From assembly GCA_964435235.1 (NCBI GenBank), contig CAYSXZ010000064.1, forward strand, positions 1-15,949: a stretch of DNA of 15,949 bases. The letters are read 5' to 3'. Below, one piece after another: positions 8,627-15,309 of the stretch. The position numbers were made by a program, and so were the translations under genes. Numbering within the stretch: position 1 is the stretch's first letter; each line of letters opens with the position of its first letter. Origin of the DNA: JAVZJR01 sp964435235 (lineage in GTDB: Archaea > Micrarchaeota > Micrarchaeia > Anstonellales > Bilamarchaeaceae). The notes under the pieces are model-generated. The model had not been told where the DNA came from, ran no database searches, and saw only the letters and a program-made list of their open reading frames with translations.

Positions 8627-8734
8627 TCAGAACTCAATCATCAGCCGAAGGCTGGTGAGCAGTTCTGATGAGTGAAACGAATCAGAACTCAATCATCAGC
8701 CGAAGGCTGGTGAGCAGTTCGAATCAGAACTCAA
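8627..8734. repeat. Two identical 39-nt structured repeats plus a truncated third
   Basis: Copies 8627-8665 and 8682-8720 are identical. A third partial copy (TCAGAACTCAA) lies at 8724-8734. Each unit folds on itself: inner arms ATCAGCC and GGCTGGT close a GAA loop (7 pairs, one G-U), and outer arms GAACT and AGTTC bracket an internal loop. Between the two copies, AGTTCTGAT (8661-8669) and ATCAGAACT (8681-8689) form a further perfect 9-bp inverted repeat, so alternative folds are possible. This resembles REP-like intergenic palindromes. It could act in termination, mRNA end protection, or as a remnant of a small mobile element. Confidence 0.8.
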
Positions 8735-8747
8735 GATCTTCATCATT

Positions 8748-8771
8748 GAAATTTTCTATAAGGAAAATTTC
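8748..8771. repeat. Perfect 9-bp A/T-rich inverted repeat
   Basis: GAAATTTTC (8748-8756) and GAAAATTTC (8763-8771) are perfect reverse complements around a 6-nt loop (TATAAG). It may be a weak hairpin in the 3' untranslated region of the SLT gene, or a protein-binding site. A/T-rich palindromes also arise by chance. Confidence 0.45.
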
Positions 8772-8833
8772 TCTGTCTGTCGAACGTTCATCATCAGATG
8801 TATTTAGGATGCAAATAATTTAAGTGTTTCTTG

Positions 8834-8886
8834 TCTTTGTCCATAAAAATGAACGAATTTATGGAATTTTGTCCATAAAAATGAAC
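8834..8886. repeat. Left copy of composite repeat flanking the AAA_14 ATPase
   Basis: This 53-nt block matches 10181-10233 at 50 of 53 positions by eye. It contains two identical 17-mers, TGTCCATAAAAATGAAC, at 8838-8854 and 8870-8886, spaced 32 nt. TTTATGGA (8858-8865), inverted relative to TCCATAAA, lies between them. Each 17-mer is an imperfect palindrome (TGTCCAT then ATGAAC). The second one directly abuts the TATA box at 8890-8899, which is where a transcription regulator would block or recruit the basal machinery. Confidence 0.85.
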
Positions 8887-8921
8887 ATATATTTAAATAT
8901 TCATTTATTTATCTTTAGAGC
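8887..8921 (+). promoter_or_regulatory. Promoter of the AAA_14 ATPase gene, leaderless
   Basis: TATTTAAATA (8890-8899) is a strong archaeal TATA box. Its expected transcript start, about 25 nt downstream, falls on or next to ATG 8922. No Shine-Dalgarno is present, so the mRNA is probably leaderless. The palindromic 17-mer at 8870-8886 ends only 3 nt upstream of the TATA box, over the BRE position. Confidence 0.6.
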
Positions 8922-10193
8922 ATGGAAGCATATGAATTTGTGCGATTTATGGAAGAGAAAAAGGCAGAAAGAATAGAGGAAGCAAAACGGTGGAAAGAGC
9001 GGGAGATCGTTCAAAAAATAGAAAGAGAAGTTGCTGAATTTGAGGAAAAAGGTAACCGTCTTATATTCGTTTTTTACGGTCTCAGGGGAATAGGCAAATC
9101 TACAGCGTTGTTTCATGCGATGGGAAGACACGATGGTATGTTTATAGATGGTTCTGCGTTGGCCTACCATGATCTTGACCTCCTTGCAGTCGTCAGAGAG
9201 TACGGTAGCCATACTACATCGAAGATTCTTTACATCGACGAACTAAATGCAATTGCAAGATGGGGAGATGCGCTGAAGGTGATCTACGACCTCTATGGAA
9301 TAAAGGTCATTGCAACCGGCTCATCAGCCATAAAAATTGCAAAGGAGAGAAACGCTATATTAAGGAGAGCGCGATTTTTTGAGATCGCACCCCTCTCCTT
9401 TAGAGAATACCTTTGGCTGAAAGATGGAATAAGTGTTAAAATTCCCTCAGCTGATATCAAGGACATGCTTTTTTCAAAACCATCTGATGCATATGTGAAA
9501 GCAAAGTCGCTTCTTCTCGCTATTCCGGCAAATTATCAAAAGCATTTTCGGGAATTTCTTTTCGATGGTTTTCCTCTCGCATTCACAATACCGATAGAAG
9601 AAGCTGCAGATTATATCCTTGGAAAAATAATTTCAGATGATTTTCCTGAGATAAGCGGATTTAACATTGAGTCGATAAAAAAGGCAGAAAAGGCGGTGCA
9701 TTCCTTTGCCATTTCGAAACCAGGTATACTGTCAATCTCATCATTAGCGAATACAATAGGATGCTCAAAGACAACTGCGATGAACATAACCAATTCATTT
9801 GCTGCAGCTTCGCTAATCATACAAATCAATGCATACAGAAGAAGCACATCCATATTGAGAAAGGAGCCAAAGATTTTGTTCTCTTCTTCAGCACTTCGAA
9901 ACGGACTTCTTAAGAAAATAATCGGTGAATCTGATATAGGAAGTTTAAGGGAAGACGCATTTGTGTCCGCTATGACGTACAGTGACATCAGGATTTTTTA
10001 TTTTCCGGAAGGAAAACAGACGCCCGATTATATTATTCTATCTGGTGGTAGGAAGGCAGTTGTAGAAATCGGAGGACCATCAAAATCATCGAAGCAGCTT
10101 AAAAAAGGAATAGTTCTAAGGGATTCATTGGACATAGGGTATAAAGACGGAGTAGCAGAAATCCCGCTACTCCTCGCTGCTCTTTGTCCATAA
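8922..10193 (+). CDS. AAA_14/DUF4143-type ATPase
   Basis: The 423-residue protein opens with a charged helical segment (1-45). It then shows Walker A GLRGIGKST (53-61), Walker B ILYIDELN (102-109) and a sensor-1-like VIATGSSA (129-136), followed by RRARFFEIAPLSFREYL (148-164), a hallmark stretch of the AAA_14 ATPases. Residues 265-305 look like a helix-turn-helix (LSISSLANTIGCSKTTAMNI). The C-terminal part resembles DUF4143, which has a PD-(D/E)xK-like fold: Glu344, Asp369 in TPDYIIL, then KAVVEIGG, where the usual ExK lysine is Gly, so nuclease activity is unlikely. Genes of this family are patchily distributed and often multicopy in archaea and bacteria, with poorly defined roles. The gene sits between two 53-nt direct repeats and its TAA stop lies inside the right one. 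A gene cassette or autoregulation is inferred. Confidence 0.88.
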   Translation: MEAYEFVRFMEEKKAERIEEAKRWKEREIVQKIEREVAEFEEKGNRLIFVFYGLRGIGKSTALFHAMGRHDGMFIDGSALAYHDLDLLAVVREYGSHTTSKILYIDELNAIARWGDALKVIYDLYGIKVIATGSSAIKIAKERNAILRRARFFEIAPLSFREYLWLKDGISVKIPSADIKDMLFSKPSDAYVKAKSLLLAIPANYQKHFREFLFDGFPLAFTIPIEEAADYILGKIISDDFPEISGFNIESIKKAEKAVHSFAISKPGILSISSLANTIGCSKTTAMNITNSFAAASLIIQINAYRRSTSILRKEPKILFSSSALRNGLLKKIIGESDIGSLREDAFVSAMTYSDIRIFYFPEGKQTPDYIILSGGRKAVVEIGGPSKSSKQLKKGIVLRDSLDIGYKDGVAEIPLLLAALCP

Positions 10194-10233
10194 AAATGGA
10201 CGAATTTATGAAATTTTGTCCATAAAAATGGAC
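10181..10233. repeat. Right copy of composite repeat, containing the ATPase stop codon
   Basis: This block carries TGTCCATAAAAATGGAC at 10185-10201 and again at 10217-10233, with the same 32-nt spacing as the left copy. Here the 17-mers are better palindromes (GTCCAT facing ATGGAC around AAAA; the second extends to TGTCCAT/ATGGACA). The ATPase stop codon TAA (10191-10193) is inside the first palindrome. Because the neighbouring carbamate kinase gene converges on this site (stop at 10255), the hairpins could also work as a bidirectional transcription end. Confidence 0.85.
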
Positions 10234-10254
10234 AATAAAATGAATGTAATGTAT

Positions 10255-11133
10255 CTATGCAACAATCTCTGTCCCGGCTTTTCCTCGTATAGCATCCCTT
10301 ACATTCTCAAGTCCGCAAATAATCGCTCTTGTCCCACCATGTTTTATGAAATCTATCGCTGCTTCCACTTTTGGTTTCATACTCCCTTCTGCGAACTCTC
10401 CCTTTTCCATAAGTTCCTTTGCCTCCCTTACGTTTAGCCTTCTTATCAACGCTTGGTTCGTCTTTCCAAAGTTTTTATAAACACCAGGAACTGCTGTGAC
10501 TATGAGAAGGAGTTCTGCATCTATTTCTCGTGCGATCAGGGCCGCGCATCTATCCTTATCTATAACAGCTTCAAGTCCGATACCGTCTGTATTGATCGGT
10601 ATTCCACCACCACCGCCAGCTACAACCACTAGGCCAGATTGAAGCAACGGAAGAATCGCCTTTCGCTCTAACACCTTTATCGGTTGTGGGGATGGAACAA
10701 CCATTCTGTACCCTCGTCCGGAATCCATGATCATATTCGACCTTATTCTTTCCTTGTAAAACGGCCCTATTGGTTTTGTTGGATTCTCGAATGCCACATC
10801 ATCTTCATCAACAATCACGCGCGTTATTATTGTAACTGACTTTCTGTTCGTTTTTCTCATAATCGCACGCTGGATGAAGTATCCAATTTCCCCCTGCGTC
10901 ATAGCATCAAGAACATCAAGAGGCATCTTCGGTACCTCGTCTGTCGCATTCTGCTGCAGAAGAAGAGCACCAACCTGCGGGCCGTTTCCATGCGTTATTA
11001 CAACCTCGTTATTTTCTATAATCTCCTTTAGCGTCTCCACAGCTTCCTCAGCAGTTTTCATCTGCTCTTCAACAGTTCCTCTCTGCCCATTTTTAATGAG
11101 CGCATTTCCGCCAAGTGCAATTACTATTCTCAT
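10255..11133 (-). CDS. arcC: Carbamate kinase
   Basis: This enzyme transfers phosphate between carbamoyl phosphate and ADP, giving ATP, CO2 and ammonia in the catabolic direction. In some archaea the family is thought to run toward carbamoyl-phosphate synthesis. The 292-residue sequence carries the family signatures LGGNAL (7-12), HGNGPQVG (48-55), VPSPQP (146-151), VVAGGGGGIP (170-179), EAVIDKDRCAALIA (188-201) and GSMKPKVEAA (250-259). It is slightly shorter than the usual 310 or so residues. Its ATG overlaps the stop of the uracil-DNA glycosylase gene by 4 nt (ATGA), so translation is probably coupled. No arginine deiminase or ornithine carbamoyltransferase gene is in the window, so the source of carbamoyl phosphate is not shown. 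Confidence 0.95.
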   Translation of the reverse strand: MRIVIALGGNALIKNGQRGTVEEQMKTAEEAVETLKEIIENNEVVITHGNGPQVGALLLQQNATDEVPKMPLDVLDAMTQGEIGYFIQRAIMRKTNRKSVTIITRVIVDEDDVAFENPTKPIGPFYKERIRSNMIMDSGRGYRMVVPSPQPIKVLERKAILPLLQSGLVVVAGGGGGIPINTDGIGLEAVIDKDRCAALIAREIDAELLLIVTAVPGVYKNFGKTNQALIRRLNVREAKELMEKGEFAEGSMKPKVEAAIDFIKHGGTRAIICGLENVRDAIRGKAGTEIVA

Positions 11134-11678
11134 TCCTCAATCCCTCTTATCAAATTTTTTAAATCCATCTCAAGCTTTTTTCTGATTTTTGGAAATCGCA
11201 TTGCAGCAGCAGGATGATAGGTAGGGATGTAAGTGATATTATCTCGCAGTATCCTTCTGCCGTGAATTTTCTCTAATCCTCCTACATTGCCCAACACTGT
11301 CTTTATCGCAACGTTTCCAAGCAGAACGATGGTTTTTGGTTTTATCAGAGCAATCTGTTGCATAAGATATGGTCTGCACGCTGCTATCTCGTCTTTCTTC
11401 GGAAGCCTATTTTTAGGTGGAAAGCATTTTACCACAGATGTGATGAAAACCTTCTCACGTTTTATACCGTTGTTTTCAAGCAATGCCGTAAGTAATTTTC
11501 CTGCCCTTCCTACAAAAGGCCTTCCTGTTTCATCCTCCTTTTTTCCAGGCGCCTGACCGATGAGCATAATCCGTGCATGCGGATTTCCCTCGCCAGGAAC
11601 TGCGTGCCTCCTCCTCTTCCAAAGTCTGCATCTTCTGCAATTTTGTATCTCAGCAGCAATTTTTTTCAGTCTGGACAT
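11130..11678 (-). CDS. Type-4 (family 4) uracil-DNA glycosylase, Fe-S
   Basis: The enzyme removes uracil from DNA, the first step of base-excision repair after cytosine deamination. The 182 residues contain the four Cys expected to bind a 4Fe-4S cluster (Cys14 and Cys17 in NCRRC, Cys85 in VVKCFPP, Cys101 in AACRPY). Motif 1 is GQAPGKKEDETGRPFVGRAG (41-60), with Gln where many members have Glu. Motif 3 is YHPAAAMR (154-161), with His155 expected near the active site. Length is normal for the family. A TATA-like TAAATTAAAA (11710-11701, minus strand) lies about 25 nt before the ATG, consistent with a leaderless transcript. Carbamate kinase follows with a 4-nt overlap. Confidence 0.94.
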   Translation of the reverse strand: MSRLKKIAAEIQNCRRCRLWKRRRHAVPGEGNPHARIMLIGQAPGKKEDETGRPFVGRAGKLLTALLENNGIKREKVFITSVVKCFPPKNRLPKKDEIAACRPYLMQQIALIKPKTIVLLGNVAIKTVLGNVGGLEKIHGRRILRDNITYIPTYHPAAAMRFPKIRKKLEMDLKNLIRGIEE

Positions 11679-11694
11679 GAAGCAATTAGAAAAA

Positions 11695-11758
11695 CCTAAA
11701 TTTTAATTTATTAACCTCTAATTTTTATTGCAACTTCTTGCATGTTGGTGAAAAGATT
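11695..11758. promoter_or_regulatory. Shared A/T promoter block and valS ribosome binding site
   Basis: The nearly symmetric TTTTAATTTA (11701-11710) can serve as TATA box in both directions. Leftward it places the transcript start near 11680, two bases before the glycosylase ATG. Rightward it places it near 11731, leaving a short leader that includes GGTGA (11747-11751), 7 nt before the valS ATG at 11759. This Shine-Dalgarno decides the valS start over an upstream TTG at 11738. Confidence 0.5.
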
Positions 11759-14128
11759 ATGTTAGCGGATAGGTATGGAAAGGAAATTGAAGAGAAGTGG
11801 AGGAAGCGCTGGGAGGAGCAGGGCGTGTATAAGTTTGATGAAGATGACGACGTTAAACCGATTTACTCTATAGACACACCCCCGCCGTTCACTAGCGGAG
11901 AGCTTCACATGGGGCACGTCCTTTCCTACAGTTATTTCGATTTTGCAGCGCGGTATAAGCGCATGCGAGGATTTAATGTCTACTATCCGCAGGGATGGGA
12001 TTGCCAAGGGTTTCCAACAGAAGTGAAGGTAGAGAGGAAATACGGAAGACTTCCTCCAGAGCAATTCAGGGAAAAATGCATAGAGTGGACAAGGGAATTT
12101 ATAGAAAGAATGAAGAGTCAGATGAAAGAGCTTGCCTTCAGCGCAGATTGGAGATACGAATACAAAACAATGGATCCTGATTACCATAGAAAGGTTCAAA
12201 TTTCTCTTCTAAGAATGTATAAAGACGGGTTGATCTATAGAAAAAGTTATCCGGTGTATTGGTGCCCTAAATGTGTTTCGGCAATCGCAAAGGCCGAGCT
12301 TGACGAAGTAGAGAAGGATGGCGTGCTTAATTTTATAAAATTCATAGGACCGAATGGAGAGGATCTTATAATTGCTACAACGAGACCGGAGCTTCTTCAT
12401 GCCTGCGTTGCTGTTCTGTTTCATCCAGACGACGAGCGGTATAAATATCTTGAAGGAAAGAGAATAAAGACGCCACTTGGAAGGGAGGTTATTGCATTTG
12501 GAGATAAAGAAGTGGATAAGGAGTTTGGAACAGGACTAGTCATGGTTTGTACGTTTGGCGATAAGATGGATGTCATATGGGCGCATAGGTACAAGCTACC
12601 AATTATTGAAGCTATAGATAAATACGGTAAGTTAAAAAATGCAGGGGAATTTGATGGGCTTAAGATAGAAGAAGCAAGGAAAAAAATTTTGGAGAAGCTT
12701 GAGAAGGAAGGAAAGATAGTTAAAAAACAGCAGCTCAGGCAGATGGTAAAGACACATGATAGGTGTGGCACTCCTATAGAGCTAATCCTTTCTATGCAAT
12801 GGTTTGCTGACATAAGGAACATGGCAAGCGCTATCAAAAATATGGCACACCGAATAAGGTGGATCCCTGAATTTGGTATAACCTACCTCATAGATTGGAT
12901 AGAGGGAGCGGAATGGGATTGGGTAATAAGCAGACAGCGTATATTCGGCACACCGCTTCCATTTTATTACTGCGAAAAATGCGGGGAAACAAAAGCAGCA
13001 GAGGAAAGCGAACTGCCATTTTACCCTGAAAAGGCGAGATCAATAAGATGCAAGTGCAGAGACGAGATGAAACCAGAAACCAGTGTCTGCGATTGCTGGG
13101 TTGATTCAAGCATAACCCCGCTCATAATAAGCGGATGGCCAGACGACGAGAAGAGATTCAAAAAATTCTATCCTAACACATTAAGACCTCAAGGAGTGGA
13201 GATAGTAAGAACGTGGGCGTTTTATACTATATACAGAAGCGGAGTGGCGCTTACAGGAATACCACCATGGAAGGAGATATTGCTTAACGGCAATGTGCTT
13301 GCACCTGATGGAAAGAAGATGAGTAAATCTCTTGGGAATATAATATCTCCTGCAGAACTTCTCAGGGATTATCCGGTCGACGCCATAAGGCAATGGGCAG
13401 CGATGAGCGGTGCTATGGCAAAGGATAGACCATTCTCATATGAGGATATAAAATACGCGAAAAGTTTTTTGACAAAGGTTTGGAATGCGGCTAGATTTGC
13501 AGAACCTTTCTTGAAAGATTATAAACCAACAAAAAGAGACGCAGAAGAGACAGGTATGATAGATAGATGGATTCTCTCAAAGATGAACAAGGTGATAAAT
13601 GAATACACAGTAGACATGGAAGGATATAATTACCAAAAAGCTATAGGAAGAATGCACAACTTTTTTTGGCACGATTTTTGCGATAACTACTTAGAGTTCA
13701 TAAAGCATAGAGTTTATGCTAGCGATGGCGGAGAGAGAAAAAGAGCGGCACTGTATACCCTGCACCATGTTATCCTGAATAGTATATTACTTTTAGCTCC
13801 CATAACGCCCCACATAAGCGAGGAGATATATAATGCGCTATTCGTAAGGGGAAGGAATAAAAATTTGAGCGTAACGAGCGAGCGCTGGCCAGAAGCAGGG
13901 AACGTTGATGAGGGTGTAATAGAAGAAGTGGAGCTTCTTTGCAAGATTGTAGCAGAGATAAGACAATATAAAGCATCCAATAGAATGCCACAAAACGCAG
14001 AGCTCGGTAAAGTGATCTTAACGCTCGATAGAGAATTAAATAAGGAGCTTCAGGAAGAACTGAGAAGGATAAGCAGAATTAGGGAATTAGAAATAAAACA
14101 TGGAGGATTCCACGTTTCCGTGTTATAA
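11759..14128 (+). CDS. valS: Valyl-tRNA synthetase
   Basis: This class I synthetase charges tRNA-Val with valine. The 789-residue product has the first signature as HMGH (50-53) within PPFTSGELHMGH, the second as KMSKS (520-524), and an editing (CP1) domain with ATTRPELLHACVAVLFHPDD. It also has putative zinc knuckles: YWCPKC, and a Cys-rich insert beginning YYCEKCGE with CKC and CDC before WVDSSITPL. The C-terminal third is the helical anticodon-binding domain (IDRWILSKMN onward). It lacks the C-terminal coiled coil of bacterial ValRS and is on the short side for the archaeal form. The GGTGA ribosome site supports ATG 11759. Its stop codon directly abuts the stop of the converging pilin-like gene. 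Confidence 0.96.
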   Translation: MLADRYGKEIEEKWRKRWEEQGVYKFDEDDDVKPIYSIDTPPPFTSGELHMGHVLSYSYFDFAARYKRMRGFNVYYPQGWDCQGFPTEVKVERKYGRLPPEQFREKCIEWTREFIERMKSQMKELAFSADWRYEYKTMDPDYHRKVQISLLRMYKDGLIYRKSYPVYWCPKCVSAIAKAELDEVEKDGVLNFIKFIGPNGEDLIIATTRPELLHACVAVLFHPDDERYKYLEGKRIKTPLGREVIAFGDKEVDKEFGTGLVMVCTFGDKMDVIWAHRYKLPIIEAIDKYGKLKNAGEFDGLKIEEARKKILEKLEKEGKIVKKQQLRQMVKTHDRCGTPIELILSMQWFADIRNMASAIKNMAHRIRWIPEFGITYLIDWIEGAEWDWVISRQRIFGTPLPFYYCEKCGETKAAEESELPFYPEKARSIRCKCRDEMKPETSVCDCWVDSSITPLIISGWPDDEKRFKKFYPNTLRPQGVEIVRTWAFYTIYRSGVALTGIPPWKEILLNGNVLAPDGKKMSKSLGNIISPAELLRDYPVDAIRQWAAMSGAMAKDRPFSYEDIKYAKSFLTKVWNAARFAEPFLKDYKPTKRDAEETGMIDRWILSKMNKVINEYTVDMEGYNYQKAIGRMHNFFWHDFCDNYLEFIKHRVYASDGGERKRAALYTLHHVILNSILLLAPITPHISEEIYNALFVRGRNKNLSVTSERWPEAGNVDEGVIEEVELLCKIVAEIRQYKASNRMPQNAELGKVILTLDRELNKELQEELRRISRIRELEIKHGGFHVSVL

Positions 14129-14623
14129 TTATTTAGAGACTATCCTCGCAACTATCTTCCCAGAAATGGTATGCTTTGATGGACTGCATCCTCCACCCTC
14201 GCTTATCTCTGGCGCACAGGAGTAGTATTCAACAGAAGCGGAGAATCTTTTTATAGAGCCTTGTGAGAGTTGCTCACCATTTAACGTACCCTTGTAAGTG
14301 GTGCTTGCACCACTTTCAATCAATACTGGTGCCATATTTTCGAAATCGAACAATTGACCCGTTTCTGTGAGCTTTACTTCCAACCTGCTTATATTAATCT
14401 TATATGGAAAGCCATTCTGAATAGCGATGTTCATCTTCGTCTTTCCATCTTCATTAAATACAATAAATGTGCAGGGCATGTTCGAACCCAAATTGCATTC
14501 TTCTGAGACCATATAATTTGGGCTTAGCGCCCCACTGGCTAAAAGAGCGGCTATGATGATAGTAAGAGCAAGTATGGCCCAGCCGTACGTTATTACGTAC
14601 TCTGCTGCCGATTGACCTTTCAT
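14129..14623 (-). CDS. Class III signal-peptide (type IV pilin-like) protein
   Basis: The 164-residue protein starts MKGQSAAEYVITYGWAILAL, the archaeal class III prepilin signature. Cleavage between Gly3 and Gln4 by an EppA-type prepilin peptidase is expected, leaving a hydrophobic helix (about 9-31) as the filament core. The remainder is a beta-rich head with Cys43, 51, 136 and 146, and one NIS sequon. It is a likely subunit of a surface filament. No assembly ATPase or platform protein is in the window. A TATA-like TAAATATTTAATAA (14658-14645, minus strand) overlaps the stop of the upstream gene and predicts a transcript start about 3 nt before the ATG, so it may have its own leaderless promoter besides the upstream operon. 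Confidence 0.9.
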   Translation of the reverse strand: MKGQSAAEYVITYGWAILALTIIIAALLASGALSPNYMVSEECNLGSNMPCTFIVFNEDGKTKMNIAIQNGFPYKINISRLEVKLTETGQLFDFENMAPVLIESGASTTYKGTLNGEQLSQGSIKRFSASVEYYSCAPEISEGGGCSPSKHTISGKIVARIVSK

Positions 14624-14655
14624 GAGGAAGATTAGTATATTATCTTATTAAATAT

Positions 14656-15309
14656 TTACGTTGCAAGCTTGATGCCGCCGAATACCACAACTATTAAGAT
14701 AAAAGATGGAAAGCAGCATGACAACTGTGTTTTCTTTTCTTCTTCCGTTTCTTCTGTAATATCTGTTTCGTTCGTTACGTTCGAATCACTAATATTTGTT
14801 ATATTCTCGGGGATTGGTTGGATTTGTTGCTCCACCTCTTCCTCCTCTTCCTTGGTAGGTTCCTGGGGAGTCTGATTCTGTTGTTGTGGCTGTGGAGGGG
14901 AAGGGGGCGGTTGAGGTGCAAGACATCTTATTATATCGAAATGCGCTTCCTTATTTTTATATCCTCCTTTCTCTACAACCGCGCTGAACATCCCGCGCAT
15001 ATAACTCTTGTTGCCCACTAGTACGTATGAAAATTTTCCATCCTTATCAGTAAGTCCTGAATAGAGAAGCGGTGTAGCGTAATCGACGTAGAGAAGACGA
15101 ACCGTCGCACTTTCTACAGGCGCGCCTCCGTCTTTAACATATATATCCAATCTGCTTTTTTCGCAGTCCATATACACAACAAGCGGGTCGAAATTCTTAT
15201 AGTAAGAAATACCAAAATCCTTTTCTTCCTGTACTGGTAGTTGTATCACAGTCGCTGCTGAAAGGGAAGATAAAAGGATAAGTAGGAGAGCGGCCGCCAA
15301 TTCTTTCAC
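14656..15309 (-). CDS. Secreted membrane-anchored protein with Ig-like domain and Pro/Gln/Glu stalk
   Basis: The family is not recognised. The 217-residue product has an N-terminal signal peptide (about 1-19, LSAA cleavage region). A beta-sandwich-like domain follows (about 50-128: RLDIYVKDGGAPVESATVRL, TDKDGKFSYVLV), of the type seen in Ig-like and carboxypeptidase-regulatory-like folds, with Cys49 and Cys129 at its borders. Then comes a low-complexity Pro/Gln then Glu-rich linker (131-195) containing sequons NIT, NIS, NVT and NET. A short hydrophobic C-terminal anchor ends the protein (about 199-213, CCFPSFILIVVVFGG). The GTG start overlaps the RfcS stop by 4 nt (GTGA), so it is translationally coupled to a replication gene. 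The pilin-like gene follows 32 nt downstream. A surface or stalk role is inferred. Confidence 0.8.
   Translation of the reverse strand: MKELAAALLLILLSSLSAATVIQLPVQEEKDFGISYYKNFDPLVVYMDCEKSRLDIYVKDGGAPVESATVRLLYVDYATPLLYSGLTDKDGKFSYVLVGNKSYMRGMFSAVVEKGGYKNKEAHFDIIRCLAPQPPPSPPQPQQQNQTPQEPTKEEEEEVEQQIQPIPENITNISDSNVTNETDITEETEEEKKTQLSCCFPSFILIVVVFGGIKLAT

Larger units (their letters stand above)
8619..8921. other. 303-nt gene-free region with three repeat structures
   Basis: No coding region is credible here on either strand. From left to right it holds the twin 39-nt structured repeats (8627-8720) with a truncated third copy, an A/T-rich hairpin (8748-8771), a plain stretch (8772-8833), the left copy of the ATPase-flanking repeat (8834-8886), and the TATA box of the ATPase gene (8890-8899). 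Repeat density is far higher than anywhere else in the window. Confidence 0.7.

Noticed and set aside
8665..8677. Hammerhead-ribozyme-like CTGATGA followed by GAAAC
   Set aside because: Only GT lies between the two core motifs, so there is no stem II, and no GUC-type cleavage site paired through a stem III is nearby. The motif arises at the junction of the structured repeats.
8627..8734. CRISPR array
   Set aside because: Only two full repeats, with unequal spacers of 16 and 3 nt, strong internal hairpins, and no cas genes.
8627..8734. C/D box guide RNA on the minus strand (TGATGA then CTGA)
   Set aside because: Only 7 nt separate the boxes, too short for a guide, and the motifs come from the palindromes.
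8834..10233. Insertion sequence
   Set aside because: The repeats are direct rather than terminal inverted, and the enclosed gene is an ATPase without a transposase domain.
10255..11133. Other amino-acid-kinase family members (acetylglutamate, UMP or isopentenyl phosphate kinase)
   Set aside because: HGNGPQVG, the five-Gly run and GSMKPKVEAA together are characteristic of carbamate kinase.
11738..11758. TTG start for valS
   Set aside because: It lies upstream of the GGTGA ribosome site that is correctly spaced from ATG 11759.
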